Positions 53,298 to 63,482 of a stretch of DNA of 64,000 bases are shown one piece after another; within the stretch, counting starts at the first letter, position 1; the number at the start of each line of letters is the position of its first letter. The DNA comes from Epithemia pelagica (lineage: Eukaryota; Bacillariophyta; Bacillariophyceae; Surirellales; Surirellaceae). The DNA lies in contig OX337233.1 in NCBI GenBank assembly GCA_946965045.2, forward strand, positions 2,418,001 to 2,482,000, written 5' to 3'. The translations under genes and the position numbers were made by a program. Under the pieces are notes generated by a model that saw only the letters and a list, made by a program, of their open reading frames with translations, searched no databases and had not been told where the DNA came from.

Positions 53298-55477
53298 ATG
53301 GACCCTTCCACCCCAGTCCAAAGCTTTTCCCAGGAAACTAACACCATTGAAGAGCTATCTACGGCGTCGCTGGTGCCTACACCGAACCACTTGGTGTCCA
53401 CAGCCAACGTTCTATCTGCCCTCCGTCACCACAGCAACGAGGCCAGTGAAGCCCATGAAACAAACTCCCAAGACACCTCTATCCGCCCCATCCGACCCGC
53501 TTCCCCTTTTCCTATCAATAACCCTCATGCCTTACCCCTACTGGAGCAGGCCATATTGCTTTCCTTTACCGACTGGCATGGCAAAACAGCAAGGCCATGG
53601 CAAGTGAATGCTTGTGGAGAAGTGATCAAGCGGCACACTCTGCAACCTACCTTCCCTCCCATCCTACGTCCTCTGCTTATTGTTCGCGCCACCGGCGGTG
53701 GGAAGTCCGCTGTAGGAGACGTCGCTGGTTTCCTTTGTGGAGGGATTTCGATCACAATTGTCCCTTTGTTGAGCTTAGCGGCGGATCAGACGTCAAAGTT
53801 GACGCAACTGTCTCTCTCCCAAACCCTCCATCATCGCCTTCAAGTGTTCAACCTTGATGTAATCCGGTCTAAGAAGCTGAATACTGTTCTCCGCAACCAT
53901 CTTGAGCAAATGACAAACACAGATGCATCGAAAAAACGCGTCTTCTTGTTCTCCTCCCCACAAAAAATAACCAGCAACCCACAATGGCAGGAAACATTAT
54001 CGCGCTGTTGCGACAATGATCACTACGCTTGCTTGCGATCGACGAATGCCATCTCTATGCTAGCCATGGGATGGAGTTCAGAGCCGAATTTGGAGAGCTA
54101 CGCAAGTGTTTATTCAAAACGCTTACACGACAATCAAAAATCCCCATACCAGTGCTCTTCATGACAGCTACGGCCTCGCCTGCAATGGTTGACGACTTGC
54201 AAACGCTGACTGGATTGCGGTTTGATGTCAAGGAAGACCTGATATGGCCGCATCGACATTCTGGCGTGCATCGTCGTAACATTTTTCTCGACATATCGTT
54301 CAAGGATACTGCCCTTCGACGGATCAAGGCCGAACTTGTCAACACATGCAAATCCACAACCACCCACAAGTTGATTGTTTATTCCAACTCTCGGAAGGCA
54401 ATCCAGAACCTATACCACAAGTGTCGCGCGGAGCTCAATCGACTTGGAATCCAGAAAGACATACTCATGGTACACGGCACAATGTTTAGGGAACAAAAGT
54501 TCCACCACACGGACCTCTTTGTTGGGAAGCCATTGTTGGACGAGTCTCCTACGACGGGACGCACATTGCGCTTTGACCCTATTGCGCTGTTTGCCACTGC
54601 CGGAACTGCGAGTTCCGGCATTGACTGTGCGGATGTCCATAAAGTCATCTTCCATGGAATACCTACGAGCCTCCAGGACCTACTCCAATGTTCTGGCCGA
54701 TGTGGACGGAGTCCATTGGCTACTGCTTCCAATTCATCGTTTACCATCGTCTTCTCTTTAAACAGTCTCGTGTCCCTAATGACACGAATCTTCATCATAC
54801 CTAAATATGAAGAGATGCAACGGAACAAGACATCAAACACAAGTGGAACCAACAACGACGAAGAGAACAACAGTCTCAATTCCAAGCCAGCTGCTGACAA
54901 CTCCCTATCCTCCGAAGCACTCGCCACACGCCATTGGAATTATCTGTTGCCTGTTCTATCTCTGTTATGCTTGAACAACGGCCGCTGCATCCACTATCAA
55001 GTAGAGCAGGCAATGCTCCATCCATATCATGAGAAGGTCTGTGGTATGGCCATGTCATGCAATGGTGCATGTTGGCGGTGTACCCCACATCCTGTGTCAA
55101 CTCCTTTGGATGGTAGAGTCGACAGAGTTGTCTTGCAAGACTACTTTGTCCAGATATTTATCACACGAAAACTTTCACCAGCTCAACTCTCCCTTCACAA
55201 GGAATGCTTTCTCAACGGACTGCTGCAGTACGAAACAATTGGGCCCGATGGGAAAGGAATCAAAGTCTTTGCCAAAAGGGTATTCAGATTGAAGGATAAG
55301 CGAGCCGCCCGACAACGTGCCAAAGCCTTACTTCTGAAATGTTTTGCCTCGGAAATCCTAGAGCCAGATGTTGACGGTTTAAACCTCCGAGTGAAACTCG
55401 GTTATTATGCAAATGGAAACACCAGGATGAACTGTGACGGCGTTTGGTCTGGCTTCAACCTCTTCCCAACTACATAG
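53298..55477 (+). pseudogene. RecQ-like SF2 helicase of the transposon, one frameshift
   Basis: Two frames join into one helicase. Frame one (53298 to about 54028) has Walker A RATGGGKSAVG, TIVPLLSLAADQT (motif Ia) and FLFSSPQKI. Frame two (from about 54029 to 55477) starts at the DECH box (LAIDECHLYASHG), then MTATAS (motif III), KLIVYSNSRKA (IV), FATAGTASSGID (V) and QCSGRCGRS (VI). A Cys-containing C-terminal region (GACWRCTPHP) may bind Zn as in RecQ. The break is a one-base shift inside CACTACGCTTGCTTGCGATC. It could be a real lesion, an assembly error or programmed -1 frameshifting; no clear slippery heptamer is seen. Motif order matches RecQ-family 3'-5' helicases. Total length would be about 726 aa. 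Confidence 0.75.
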
Positions 55478-55506
55478 TCTTTAATGTAAAGCTCTTCTAA
55501 ATAATA

Positions 55507-58500
55507 TTAGTTAACCGAATTCTTGAAACGTTCCAAAGCATCCAACGACCGATCGAGCATACTGTTGTCGCTGTTGTTGCCTGACATTGCATCCATCCAT
55601 CCCAAACTCTCTCGATCGTCCTCCATTTCTTCCAACCTCATATAAAGCTTGTACCGTAAAAAGTGATCCTCCCTCTCCTTTCGTTCTGCGTCTTTTGCTT
55701 TTGCCATGATAACATTTTTTTCCGCGATCGCTTCAAGAGCAAGTGCAACAACATCTTGTGACGCTGTTGCATTCATAGAGACAACCTTCATCCCTTTCAA
55801 AGACGCTTTTTCTCTCAGACCATCCGTATTCTTGTTTGTCACACTGTCCGAGGTTTCTCCCTCCTCGTTCCCTTCCTGAGATGCACAATCCTCATCCTCC
55901 TCTTCATCGCGTTGAGATGGACTATCGTCACCATCCAGCCTATCATCCATCAATTCAGCAGCCTCTTCCTCAATGATATCCTCAATTTGGGTCTCATTTA
56001 TCTCCTGTTCATCATCAGCTTGCAAATTGCCTTCCCGGTTATTCTCACATTCTTCCTCGTTCTCTCCACCTTCTTCGTTGTTGTCGGCGTCCTCTTCATT
56101 ATCTGACACCATCTCCACACTCGGCTGGGTTCCAAAAAGTGTTGTCTCGTCAATCACATCCACAACAACAGTTTCTTCGCCCTCACTGAAGTACGACCTA
56201 TCACCGACTGACTTCTCCCCGTCCTCTTCTTTCATGGCATCTTCGAGGTTAATTTCCTCATCCTCATCGTCCTTATCCACATCCATTGCATCTGCTTCTT
56301 CACGATCAATGGCTTCTTCGTCTACACTACGATCTTTGGCTTTGGAGAGAGGTCCCATCATTGCCTGTGCCTGGCATAACACATACTGATGTGTTGTGTC
56401 GGCCTCTGCCTTACCGTCGCCACCACAGCGTCGAAGCTTCTTCTGTACCTTCAATGTGACCATGTCCAATGCTCGCCAGAAATGGTCTCCATCCATAACA
56501 CGAGAACTGCCGCGAGGAACCTCGTGGCACTTCGTAAGGACAAGCAATTCCGTAACCAATACACGATTCAGTCGACTTCTCGGGTAAGTTGTTTTTTTGT
56601 TACGTTTGCCCGGATCAGCAACTTTTTCCTCATCCTGGCCTTGGCTGCCGTCTTCTCTCAATCGTTCCGCAAGTTCCGACTGGCCATCGGCACGACCACA
56701 AGTATAGAATTCCACAAAATGCTTGGCCCTTTGACAGGCCGTAAGCATTTGGGAAACTTTAATGAACAACGCTTCGGTTCCAAGATGGTTCATGCCCTTG
56801 AAAAAGGGCATGAGCCTTTCCATAATTTGGTCCAGCGCGCTTTCCTTTTGGAATACGGAAGGCACACTTCCAGCCCTTTGGCGTTTAGTCCTATTCAACC
56901 TGAGTTGTTGCAGGATTGAAATAGGTATGCCATGGTAGTACACGTCCATAAGGCGGATCTGTGTGTTGAAAGAATTGCGCTTCTTGGTGATATAGAAATA
57001 GGGCAGGTAATCTACCACCATGGCTTCCATAGCGATTGCATCACCGTGTTGCTCAGCCTCCAGGAATCGCATGTATTTCTTCGTCACCAACAGAAAGTTA
57101 CAGAGATAGCGCCGTAGCCAGTATGCACTTTCTCTAACTTCACGACTTAAGAAAGCCAAGTATGTTTTGGCTATGTGGACTGCCAGAGCTTCTGCACCGT
57201 TGTCTCCTTGTAATATATCATGAAGCTTTTCGGACTTGATACATTCGGAAATGAAGACATCCAGCATCAGCCGTTCTAACTCTTCATAAACTAGTGCAAC
57301 CAGTCGATGGCATAATCTGTAGCTGTTAGAAACGTCAACAGGGTCGAGTCGTTTCCACTTCAGCCTATGCTGGAAGCACTGAAGGAACCCACCGTAGAAG
57401 AGCCTGTAGATTGATTCTAACATATGGAATCGAACGTGGAGATCCCCCGTTATTGGAACAACTCTGTGGATGACCGTTGCTAGCGTAATGGCTTGTCGAT
57501 AGGCCTGCCTGAATGAAACCGTCTTTGAATCTGTTATAGCCATAACATCGTCAAAAAACTGAAAGATTCTGTCAATTGACAGACCGTCACCAACTACAAA
57601 TAGCCATTTCTTCTGCCATGATGCACCGGGTTTGTAAATATTGCTATTCTCATCCCAATCCAAAAGACCGTGAAGGGTCATAAAGTCAAGGACAACACCA
57701 GTTGCACCGACCTTTGTCGTCTCGTCAAGCACCGACACTGGTAACATTAATAATTCCGCGACAGGTGGAATGTGTCGCCAAGTCCGAACAACTCTAGACG
57801 GAAACTGGCGCGCCATGGTGAAGACATTCGTGTCACGGTTCTTCCGGAGTCTGTTCATGGTAGCACTGACAATGGCTCGTCGCGGACAGGTTGCAAATTG
57901 AACAGGCTGAAGGGTATAATCAACGTCGTGGCCAGCATGTCGTCGGATGGATAAGCAACGTTTTATCGTACGCAATTCTGCACACCAAGAGACCATTTGC
58001 ACGTAGCAACGGACACGGGTACCGGAACAATCGAAGGGGTTCCCATCGCGTTCAAGGTCCGACTTGTACGTGCCACGGAAAACAGAAGCTATGCTGTCAA
58101 CCAAAGACGCGTCGGTGTTCCGATCGCATTCAAAAGCCGGCATCTGGTACGGTGCCGGAATATCCTGTTGGAGGTATGTCAGAATTGGTCGAGCATGAAA
58201 GGAGTAGACCCATGATGGCATCTTTTCAAGGTACATGGCCATCACAAAACGGGCTGTAACTCTGGTGTAGATTGCACTCTGGCCAAATTGGAAAGATAGT
58301 CGCCTGCCATCTTGGAGGTTGTCAAAAACACATAGCAGATTGGTGACATTTCTTATGGATCGTTTGACTTTGTCGTCGTAGGAGCGAAGACATTCAGCAA
58401 CACGTCGTTCCATCGTCCTCTTCGAGACTGCTATTCCAAACCAGATTGGAATCTGGGTAGCCAGCATTCCGTGGCCACAAGCATATTGTGCCAAGGCAAA

Positions 58501-60711
58501 AATCATGCCGAACGGAACCAATAAATGGTTATTGTGTTTCCGAGCTCGTATCACAAATTGGAACAATGCATCGAGAGTGTATCGTTTCCGGAGGAAGCGT
58601 TTATGTTTCGATGGTGCGTCGTCTATCTTTTTCGTGTAGCCACTTATCCCCATGATAGCGTTGAATTGTTGAGGACATTGTTTTTCAAATTGTGTGGCCA
58701 ATTCGCGTAGCTCGTACTCGGAAAGAAATTTGTCGAAAATATTGTTGAATCGGCCAAAACAGTCATCCAAACGTTCGTTCAACCTTTCATCTAGGACTCG
58801 GCAAAACTTAGCTGCAACTTCGGACTCAATGATGGGGGGGAACACCAACGGTTGAGAGGCGGCTTTGTTCCTTTCTGCTGAAAGCTTTTCTTCGTACTCG
58901 GATTTTGTTGTCACTGCGTCCTGTTGGCTTTGGCATCGTTCCCAGACACTCTTTAAGTCTGCCATCATAAAGCGATCCCCTGGACTTTCTTGTATAATAC
59001 GATGGAATAATGTCAGGCGATCATCTCCCTTGGCTTTGAATTCTTTGAAGATAGTCAACCAACTCCGTTCGGGATGATAGTCAGCCTGAATGAAAACACC
59101 TTGTGGGTAGGTGTACAATTCAAACCAAGAGATCAGCTTCTGGATACAATCTTGCGGTGGAAAGGCTATATTGCAATTGATGGCGGAGAAAACAGGAAAC
59201 CGGAGGTATATGCCATTGTGATTGAACTCGGACATGGCTTCCCGAACTTGGTCGTAGGTTTTCACGCCCTCCTCAGTAATTTTCTTCTTTGTTGCTTGAT
59301 TGGTATGGACCCACCCAGTCAGTTGCTTATATCGTCGTCCCTGCAAAGATACAGCTGGTAAGAATTCGGACTGGAACGTTTCCCGCCAAAGAGTCAGCAA
59401 GCGCTTTCCGTAACGTGGAGGAAGGACTTCTTCGTCAAAAAACAATACCACCGGTGTTTCCTCCTTGATAAACCAGATATCCTCGATTAGTAAAGTACGC
59501 AATGCAAAGGATGTTACGACATGAATTTGATTGTTTTGTTGGTTTGCTGAGTTAGGCGAGGTGGTTTCATCTTCAATAGATTCGCCTCGCTTCCTTTTGT
59601 TGCTGGATTGTCGGTTGTAACGTCGCTGTTTATTCTTACCGGTGGTGGACCGAGAAACACCCGCGGTGAAGTTCTTGGCTTTTCGCATCAGTTGCGAACA
59701 ATGGTTTGAGACTAAGGACAGAGCTTGGGGGTTTTCAGCTGAAGGAGCAACAATAACCAAAGGTGGATGGAGCTTAGTCGATTGGCCGGGATTAAGGCAA
59801 GGGAGGGGTGGATGCCGACGTAGAGGAACGAGATATGTCCCTTCCGAAATTGCTTTTACCTTCACTTTCAAATTTGGGTATTGGGCTTGGGCTTGTGTAC
59901 CACGGGCACGTCCTTGCAGCAACGGTACTGACGGTCGGGCGGTGGACGTTGTGTTACTGTCGGCAGAAGGTTCGGAAGGAGGGGCAACAGCAGTAGCAAC
60001 AGTGTACGCAGTTACAAGGTCATTGTTGGGGTCGTTCGTTGAGGTTGGATTGTTGTTATTGTTGTTTGTTGTCGTAGTAGGAACATTAATGTGTGGGTGG
60101 TTGTTGTTTGGATGTTCCTCCTCAACCACTTGTGAGATATTCAATGCTTTGGCGGGCGACGATTGAGTTCCAAACTCGACTTGTCCCAAAGAGTGACGAC
60201 GGTGTAGAAGGTGGAAGGACAGGGAAGATGCACCTCTGTTGCTTGTTGGTTGGGCGCTGGAACCAACAGTAGAGGTAGGCCCACCTGGAGTAGCTTGGGA
60301 CGGCAGAGAATTGTAGGTGAATTGAAGTCGATGGGGCGCTGGTTGGGTGCGCTCTGACGGTATTGTTGATAAAGAACTTGCAGCGGCACTGTCAAGGAAG
60401 CCTGAGGGTTCCGACGCTTCTTCGTTTGGTTCGAGTTGACCTTGTGCTGTGGTATTCCTCGATAAAGGGGTTGCGTAGAAAGGAAGAGACGAGGTGGTGA
60501 CTTGGACCGATGAAGGAAATGGAAACGGATTGGATGGAGAAGGGGCCGGAGGATTCGGCTCTTGTGAAGATACGTTCCGAGTTTTGGCGATGCTGTTGTT
60601 TCTGCCTTCTTGCGTTGACGCTCGGGACGCTTCGGATGCTTCTTGCGCCGCGAAAGCCTCTCGGGCTTGCTTCTGAGAGAGACGGTGTTTTCGGTGGGAG
60701 GATGTTGACAT
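55507..60711 (-). CDS. Large DUF6589-like transposase candidate
   Basis: A 1734-aa uninterrupted ORF from ATG 60711. Residues 1-370 are Pro/Ser/Thr/Asn-rich and disordered, with a basic NKRKRGES nuclear-type signal. The middle (about 400-1400) is folded. It includes a helix-rich region with a CRVLDERLNERLDDCFGRF helix, and a likely catalytic core: LCVFDNLQDGRRL (Asp about 795), LFVVGDGLSIDRIFQF (Asp about 1038) and VPITGDLHVRFHMLESIY (about 1090). DN, GDxLS and G-x-FHxxM are arranged as in the DUF6589 (RNase-H-like) family found in eukaryotic mobile elements. The C-terminus (about 1460-1640) is a long Asp/Glu tract with a final coiled coil. Role by context: DNA strand-transfer enzyme of the element. 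Family assignment is from memory of motifs. Confidence 0.7.
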   Translation of the reverse strand: MSTSSHRKHRLSQKQAREAFAAQEASEASRASTQEGRNNSIAKTRNVSSQEPNPPAPSPSNPFPFPSSVQVTTSSLPFYATPLSRNTTAQGQLEPNEEASEPSGFLDSAAASSLSTIPSERTQPAPHRLQFTYNSLPSQATPGGPTSTVGSSAQPTSNRGASSLSFHLLHRRHSLGQVEFGTQSSPAKALNISQVVEEEHPNNNHPHINVPTTTTNNNNNNPTSTNDPNNDLVTAYTVATAVAPPSEPSADSNTTSTARPSVPLLQGRARGTQAQAQYPNLKVKVKAISEGTYLVPLRRHPPLPCLNPGQSTKLHPPLVIVAPSAENPQALSLVSNHCSQLMRKAKNFTAGVSRSTTGKNKQRRYNRQSSNKRKRGESIEDETTSPNSANQQNNQIHVVTSFALRTLLIEDIWFIKEETPVVLFFDEEVLPPRYGKRLLTLWRETFQSEFLPAVSLQGRRYKQLTGWVHTNQATKKKITEEGVKTYDQVREAMSEFNHNGIYLRFPVFSAINCNIAFPPQDCIQKLISWFELYTYPQGVFIQADYHPERSWLTIFKEFKAKGDDRLTLFHRIIQESPGDRFMMADLKSVWERCQSQQDAVTTKSEYEEKLSAERNKAASQPLVFPPIIESEVAAKFCRVLDERLNERLDDCFGRFNNIFDKFLSEYELRELATQFEKQCPQQFNAIMGISGYTKKIDDAPSKHKRFLRKRYTLDALFQFVIRARKHNNHLLVPFGMIFALAQYACGHGMLATQIPIWFGIAVSKRTMERRVAECLRSYDDKVKRSIRNVTNLLCVFDNLQDGRRLSFQFGQSAIYTRVTARFVMAMYLEKMPSWVYSFHARPILTYLQQDIPAPYQMPAFECDRNTDASLVDSIASVFRGTYKSDLERDGNPFDCSGTRVRCYVQMVSWCAELRTIKRCLSIRRHAGHDVDYTLQPVQFATCPRRAIVSATMNRLRKNRDTNVFTMARQFPSRVVRTWRHIPPVAELLMLPVSVLDETTKVGATGVVLDFMTLHGLLDWDENSNIYKPGASWQKKWLFVVGDGLSIDRIFQFFDDVMAITDSKTVSFRQAYRQAITLATVIHRVVPITGDLHVRFHMLESIYRLFYGGFLQCFQHRLKWKRLDPVDVSNSYRLCHRLVALVYEELERLMLDVFISECIKSEKLHDILQGDNGAEALAVHIAKTYLAFLSREVRESAYWLRRYLCNFLLVTKKYMRFLEAEQHGDAIAMEAMVVDYLPYFYITKKRNSFNTQIRLMDVYYHGIPISILQQLRLNRTKRQRAGSVPSVFQKESALDQIMERLMPFFKGMNHLGTEALFIKVSQMLTACQRAKHFVEFYTCGRADGQSELAERLREDGSQGQDEEKVADPGKRNKKTTYPRSRLNRVLVTELLVLTKCHEVPRGSSRVMDGDHFWRALDMVTLKVQKKLRRCGGDGKAEADTTHQYVLCQAQAMMGPLSKAKDRSVDEEAIDREEADAMDVDKDDEDEEINLEDAMKEEDGEKSVGDRSYFSEGEETVVVDVIDETTLFGTQPSVEMVSDNEEDADNNEEGGENEEECENNREGNLQADDEQEINETQIEDIIEEEAAELMDDRLDGDDSPSQRDEEEDEDCASQEGNEEGETSDSVTNKNTDGLREKASLKGMKVVSMNATASQDVVALALEAIAEKNVIMAKAKDAERKEREDHFLRYKLYMRLEEMEDDRESLGWMDAMSGNNSDNSMLDRSLDALERFKNSVN

Positions 60712-60884
60712 TGAGAAGGTCGTTCACAGACACCTTACCTCTACCACCGTGATGAATGTGTGGAGGTAATATGTGTGTTTTGGGATTTTGTATCAAGATC
60801 GAGAGCTCCAGGACGCGCCGTGGGGGTGAGTATACGAAAGCCCTTTTTAAGTGCGACTCAATACTCGCCCGGCGCTTGGGGGTA

Positions 60885-60894
60885 AGCGTAACCC
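60885..60894. repeat. Right 10-bp direct repeat flanking the 7.8-kb element
   Basis: agcgtaaccc, identical to 53110-53119. Its last four bases coincide with the first bases of the next element (60891), which leaves some doubt on the exact duplication length. Confidence 0.5.
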
Positions 60895-62296
60895 TCGGTA
60901 TCAGTGTCCACTGCTTAGCTGTTTTTTGTCTGTGCCACCTTCATAGGTTCCCAAGTGGACACAGACAGAAAATTTCCTTTTTGACGCAAATGGAAATGAC
61001 TAAATTGCAAATTGGCACGCATACCCAGCTGGAGTTTTCACAGTTCATGAAACTGACGCATGCCCAGCAAGCGGCCCTGCGTGGATGACGGTTGCAGAAT
61101 GCGCCATCCAAATTCCAAATCCCCCATAAAATCACACAGAGGCCATCACCCACAGTGGCATGGCATGAATTGTCGCCTTTCATGCAGTTGAGGTAAGTTT
61201 GAACGTACAAAAATGTCTCCATGACAACAACAGCTCTTGAACTGTCATTCTAACTTCTCCCTCACACTTGTATTCGTTTTTCTCTTCTGATATTCAACAT
61301 TCGACAACTGTCTCTCTCTCTCTGTCCGCTTCATTGAGAGTGAATGTTTGTGCCTATGGAATGTCAATTCTCCATTCGAGCCTCGGCTTAAAATTGGAGA
61401 CCACATAGAGCTTCTTTCTTTGTATACTACTCCTAGGAGTTTCTATCAGAAGTTTATTTCTAATCTTTCATTGATTTTGTAAGATCGTGCGTGTTATTGC
61501 CGTGCTTTCAACCACCATGACACTCTGGTGAAGGTTTGGGGCCATCTTGAAGCAACTGATCGACTCTGTGATCTACGAAGACTAGTTTGAGTAGGCCTAG
61601 TGGCAACAAGCTGCCTTAGTTTGTTGTCATCTCTAGGTCTATGTACTTGAGTATCCGACACACAAAGAAAGGTTCTTGATCTGTGATCGACATGGAGATG
61701 GACTAGGCGAAGCACAATGATGAGAGTAAAAATCCATGCTACAAAGATAAGAACACAACCAACAATCAAGGAGCACTACGATTAGAGCAAGGAAAAGTTG
61801 TGGCAAACGGCCTACAATGACTTGTCCTCCGTTTGATTGCGACAAAATCAAAGGAGCACCAACCATCAGCATTAACAGGGACAAAGATTAATGAGATAAC
61901 GTGTGAGAAAACTACGCAGGACATGAAAAAAGCTAAGAGACAAACAACAAGCAACAAGAGAGAAAAACCAACCAAAATACTGCTTCAGGTCGCAAGGATT
62001 CATAAAGAGCTCGCTTCATGATCAATGTCGAATGTCGATGCTTTTGACACCGCGTGAGATTTTTGTGACGAGACAAGAGTCGTGTGAAAGGATTCCAAAT
62101 TTGAATCGTGGTCACGGTCACAGGAAGATGCTAACCGCCAACTGTCACTTGCACGCCGGCATTTCCACCAGCACGAGGAACTACATTGGTGAAAAGGACA
62201 GACAAAAAGTGAAATTTTCTGTCTGTGTCCACTTGGGAACCTATGAAGCTGGCACAGACAAAAAACAGCTAAGCAGAGGACACTGATACCGAGGGT
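60891..62296. mobile_element. 1.4-kb TA-flanked inverted-repeat element, non-autonomous
   Basis: The terminal inverted repeats are about 95 bp and begin ACCCTCGGTATCAGTGTCC. They continue through GCTTAGCTGTTTTTTGTCTG and CATAGGTTCCCAAGTGGACA. The right copy lies at about 62205-62296. The dinucleotide TA flanks both ends (60889-60890 and 62297-62298), as in Tc1/mariner-like insertion. No transposase ORF is evident inside; open frames are short. It is therefore likely non-autonomous. It sits directly at the right edge of the 7.8-kb transposon. Confidence 0.75.
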
Positions 62297-62344
62297 TAAA
62301 ACCGGAAATCAAAAATTGAACATGGAAATTAACGCCATTCGTAA

Positions 62345-62397
62345 TCGAGTAGTAAATACACTACTCCGGTAAAGTCGAGTAGTAAATACACTACTCC
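62345..62397. repeat. Two 23-bp self-complementary direct repeats
   Basis: The unit tcgagtagtaaatacactactcc occurs at 62345-62367 and again at 62375-62397. Each can fold (GAGTAGT with ACTACTC), and the two together could pair in several ways. They lie just outside the TA-flanked element. Confidence 0.7.
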
Positions 62398-62687
62398 CAT
62401 ATCTTCCTCTCTTTGTATGATACTCATTATTGACGTCATATCATTTTGAACCCTTTATTCTTGTAGATTTTGCCATTTGGAACATTTTGATATATGATAT
62501 TGTACACCGATTCCTTCGTTATCGCTCTCGTCGTCTCGTTTGAAAGTTCAACGATTGTCCTCATTTTTGTTGTCTGACTCCAAAGGTCCATGTTTGATTG
62601 CTGATTTCTTTCTCCCGAAGTACAATCTAGTGCCAACCTTCTCCATTCTGCTTCGTAACATTACAACGAACTGAAATACAAAAGGCC

Positions 62688-62825
62688 ATGTCGTCAGCTC
62701 CTTCCGATTCCATTGAAGATACGCAAACGTCCACAAGCGCCTATTCGCAACCATTGCTTGACTCATCAACCCAAGACAACGAATCAAGCCAAGTGTCATC
62801 AGTGCCTGCTCCAGTCCCTACCTAG
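62688..62825 (+). CDS. Possible 45-aa Ser/Thr-rich small ORF
   Basis: ATG 62688 opens a 45-residue Ser/Thr/Gln-rich frame ending at TAG 62823. Composition alone is weak evidence. It may be the first exon of a gene or transposon ORF continuing downstream, but I cannot trace a splice to the ORF at 63483. Confidence 0.2.
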   Translation: MSSAPSDSIEDTQTSTSAYSQPLLDSSTQDNESSQVSSVPAPVPT

Positions 62826-63482
62826 TAGAGATTCATCAATACACGCTCTAGAAGAGCCACAATTGATTACCAACTGATACCAAGGTTCTCCACGGGTCAG
62901 AGAACAAAGGAAACCCAAGGGTTCTATCGTAGGGATAGTCAGGACACTGAAGACGTGATGATATGGTAATGTTAATGATTGTGAGCTTTAGGACTACGGT
63001 GTGTGTGTGGGTGTGCAGGTCTGGTCAGGGTGCATGACTGATATATTCATGGCGCTGACAGGACTGGTATGGTTGGAGTAGACATGGATATTGTGTATTG
63101 GAAGTATATGCACTTGTATATCATATACCAATGCCAACAGCTCTTGCTTTGTCATGATATAGGTAGTTTCCTTGGCGCGTTGCTGTTTGCATTCTTTGAT
63201 TTGTGGGAATAGAGATATGGTCTCGCGTGATCGTGATTCGTGCTTCGGTTACTTAGGCCATTGGGCTAAGTCGTGGAGGTGCGTAGTCGGATGTTGATTG
63301 CGCGCGCTTGAGAATAATGGGCGCGCACGTGTTGGGCCATAATTAATATCCGATCGGTCGCTCATAACGCGTGCATTGCGAGCATGCCTTGGCCGAAATT
63401 AAAAGGTCTGCGAGCATGCCGTCATTCTTTTCTCACTTTTACGAAAATGTCATCGGATGCCATAAAATACTAGCATCAGTCG
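62826..63482. other. Intergenic, no supported gene
   Basis: 657 bp. I see no coding signal. A GCGCGC-rich patch lies near 63300-63330 and a repeated gcgagcatgcc occurs at about 63378 and 63410. Confidence 0.35.

Larger units (their letters stand above)
53120..60884. mobile_element. 7.8-kb DNA transposon: RecQ-like helicase plus DUF6589-type protein
   Basis: The inverted termini begin TACCCCCAAGCGCCGGG at both ends (53120-53136 and 60868-60884). They are followed by a less similar spacer, then a second shared inverted block (CACCCCCACGGCGCGTCC) and a third (TCTCGATCTTGATACAAAA), ending near 53239 and 60784. The direct repeat agcgtaaccc lies just outside each end. Inside are two convergent genes: a helicase (53298-55477, with one frameshift) and a 1734-aa protein (60711-55507). 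I do not recognise the superfamily; a helicase with a DUF6589-like DDE core is unlike textbook cut-and-paste families. A 121-bp MITE at 24380-24500 shares its termini. Confidence 0.82.

Noticed and set aside
53120-60884. Helitron or Maverick/Polinton identity for the large element
   Set aside because: There is no Rep/HUH motif, no PolB, integrase or capsid gene. The helicase is RecQ-like rather than Pif1-like, and the element has TIRs with a flanking duplication.
60756-61088. 110-aa ORF running from the big transposon end into the TA-flanked element
   Set aside because: It crosses two element borders and both TIRs, so it cannot be a conserved gene.
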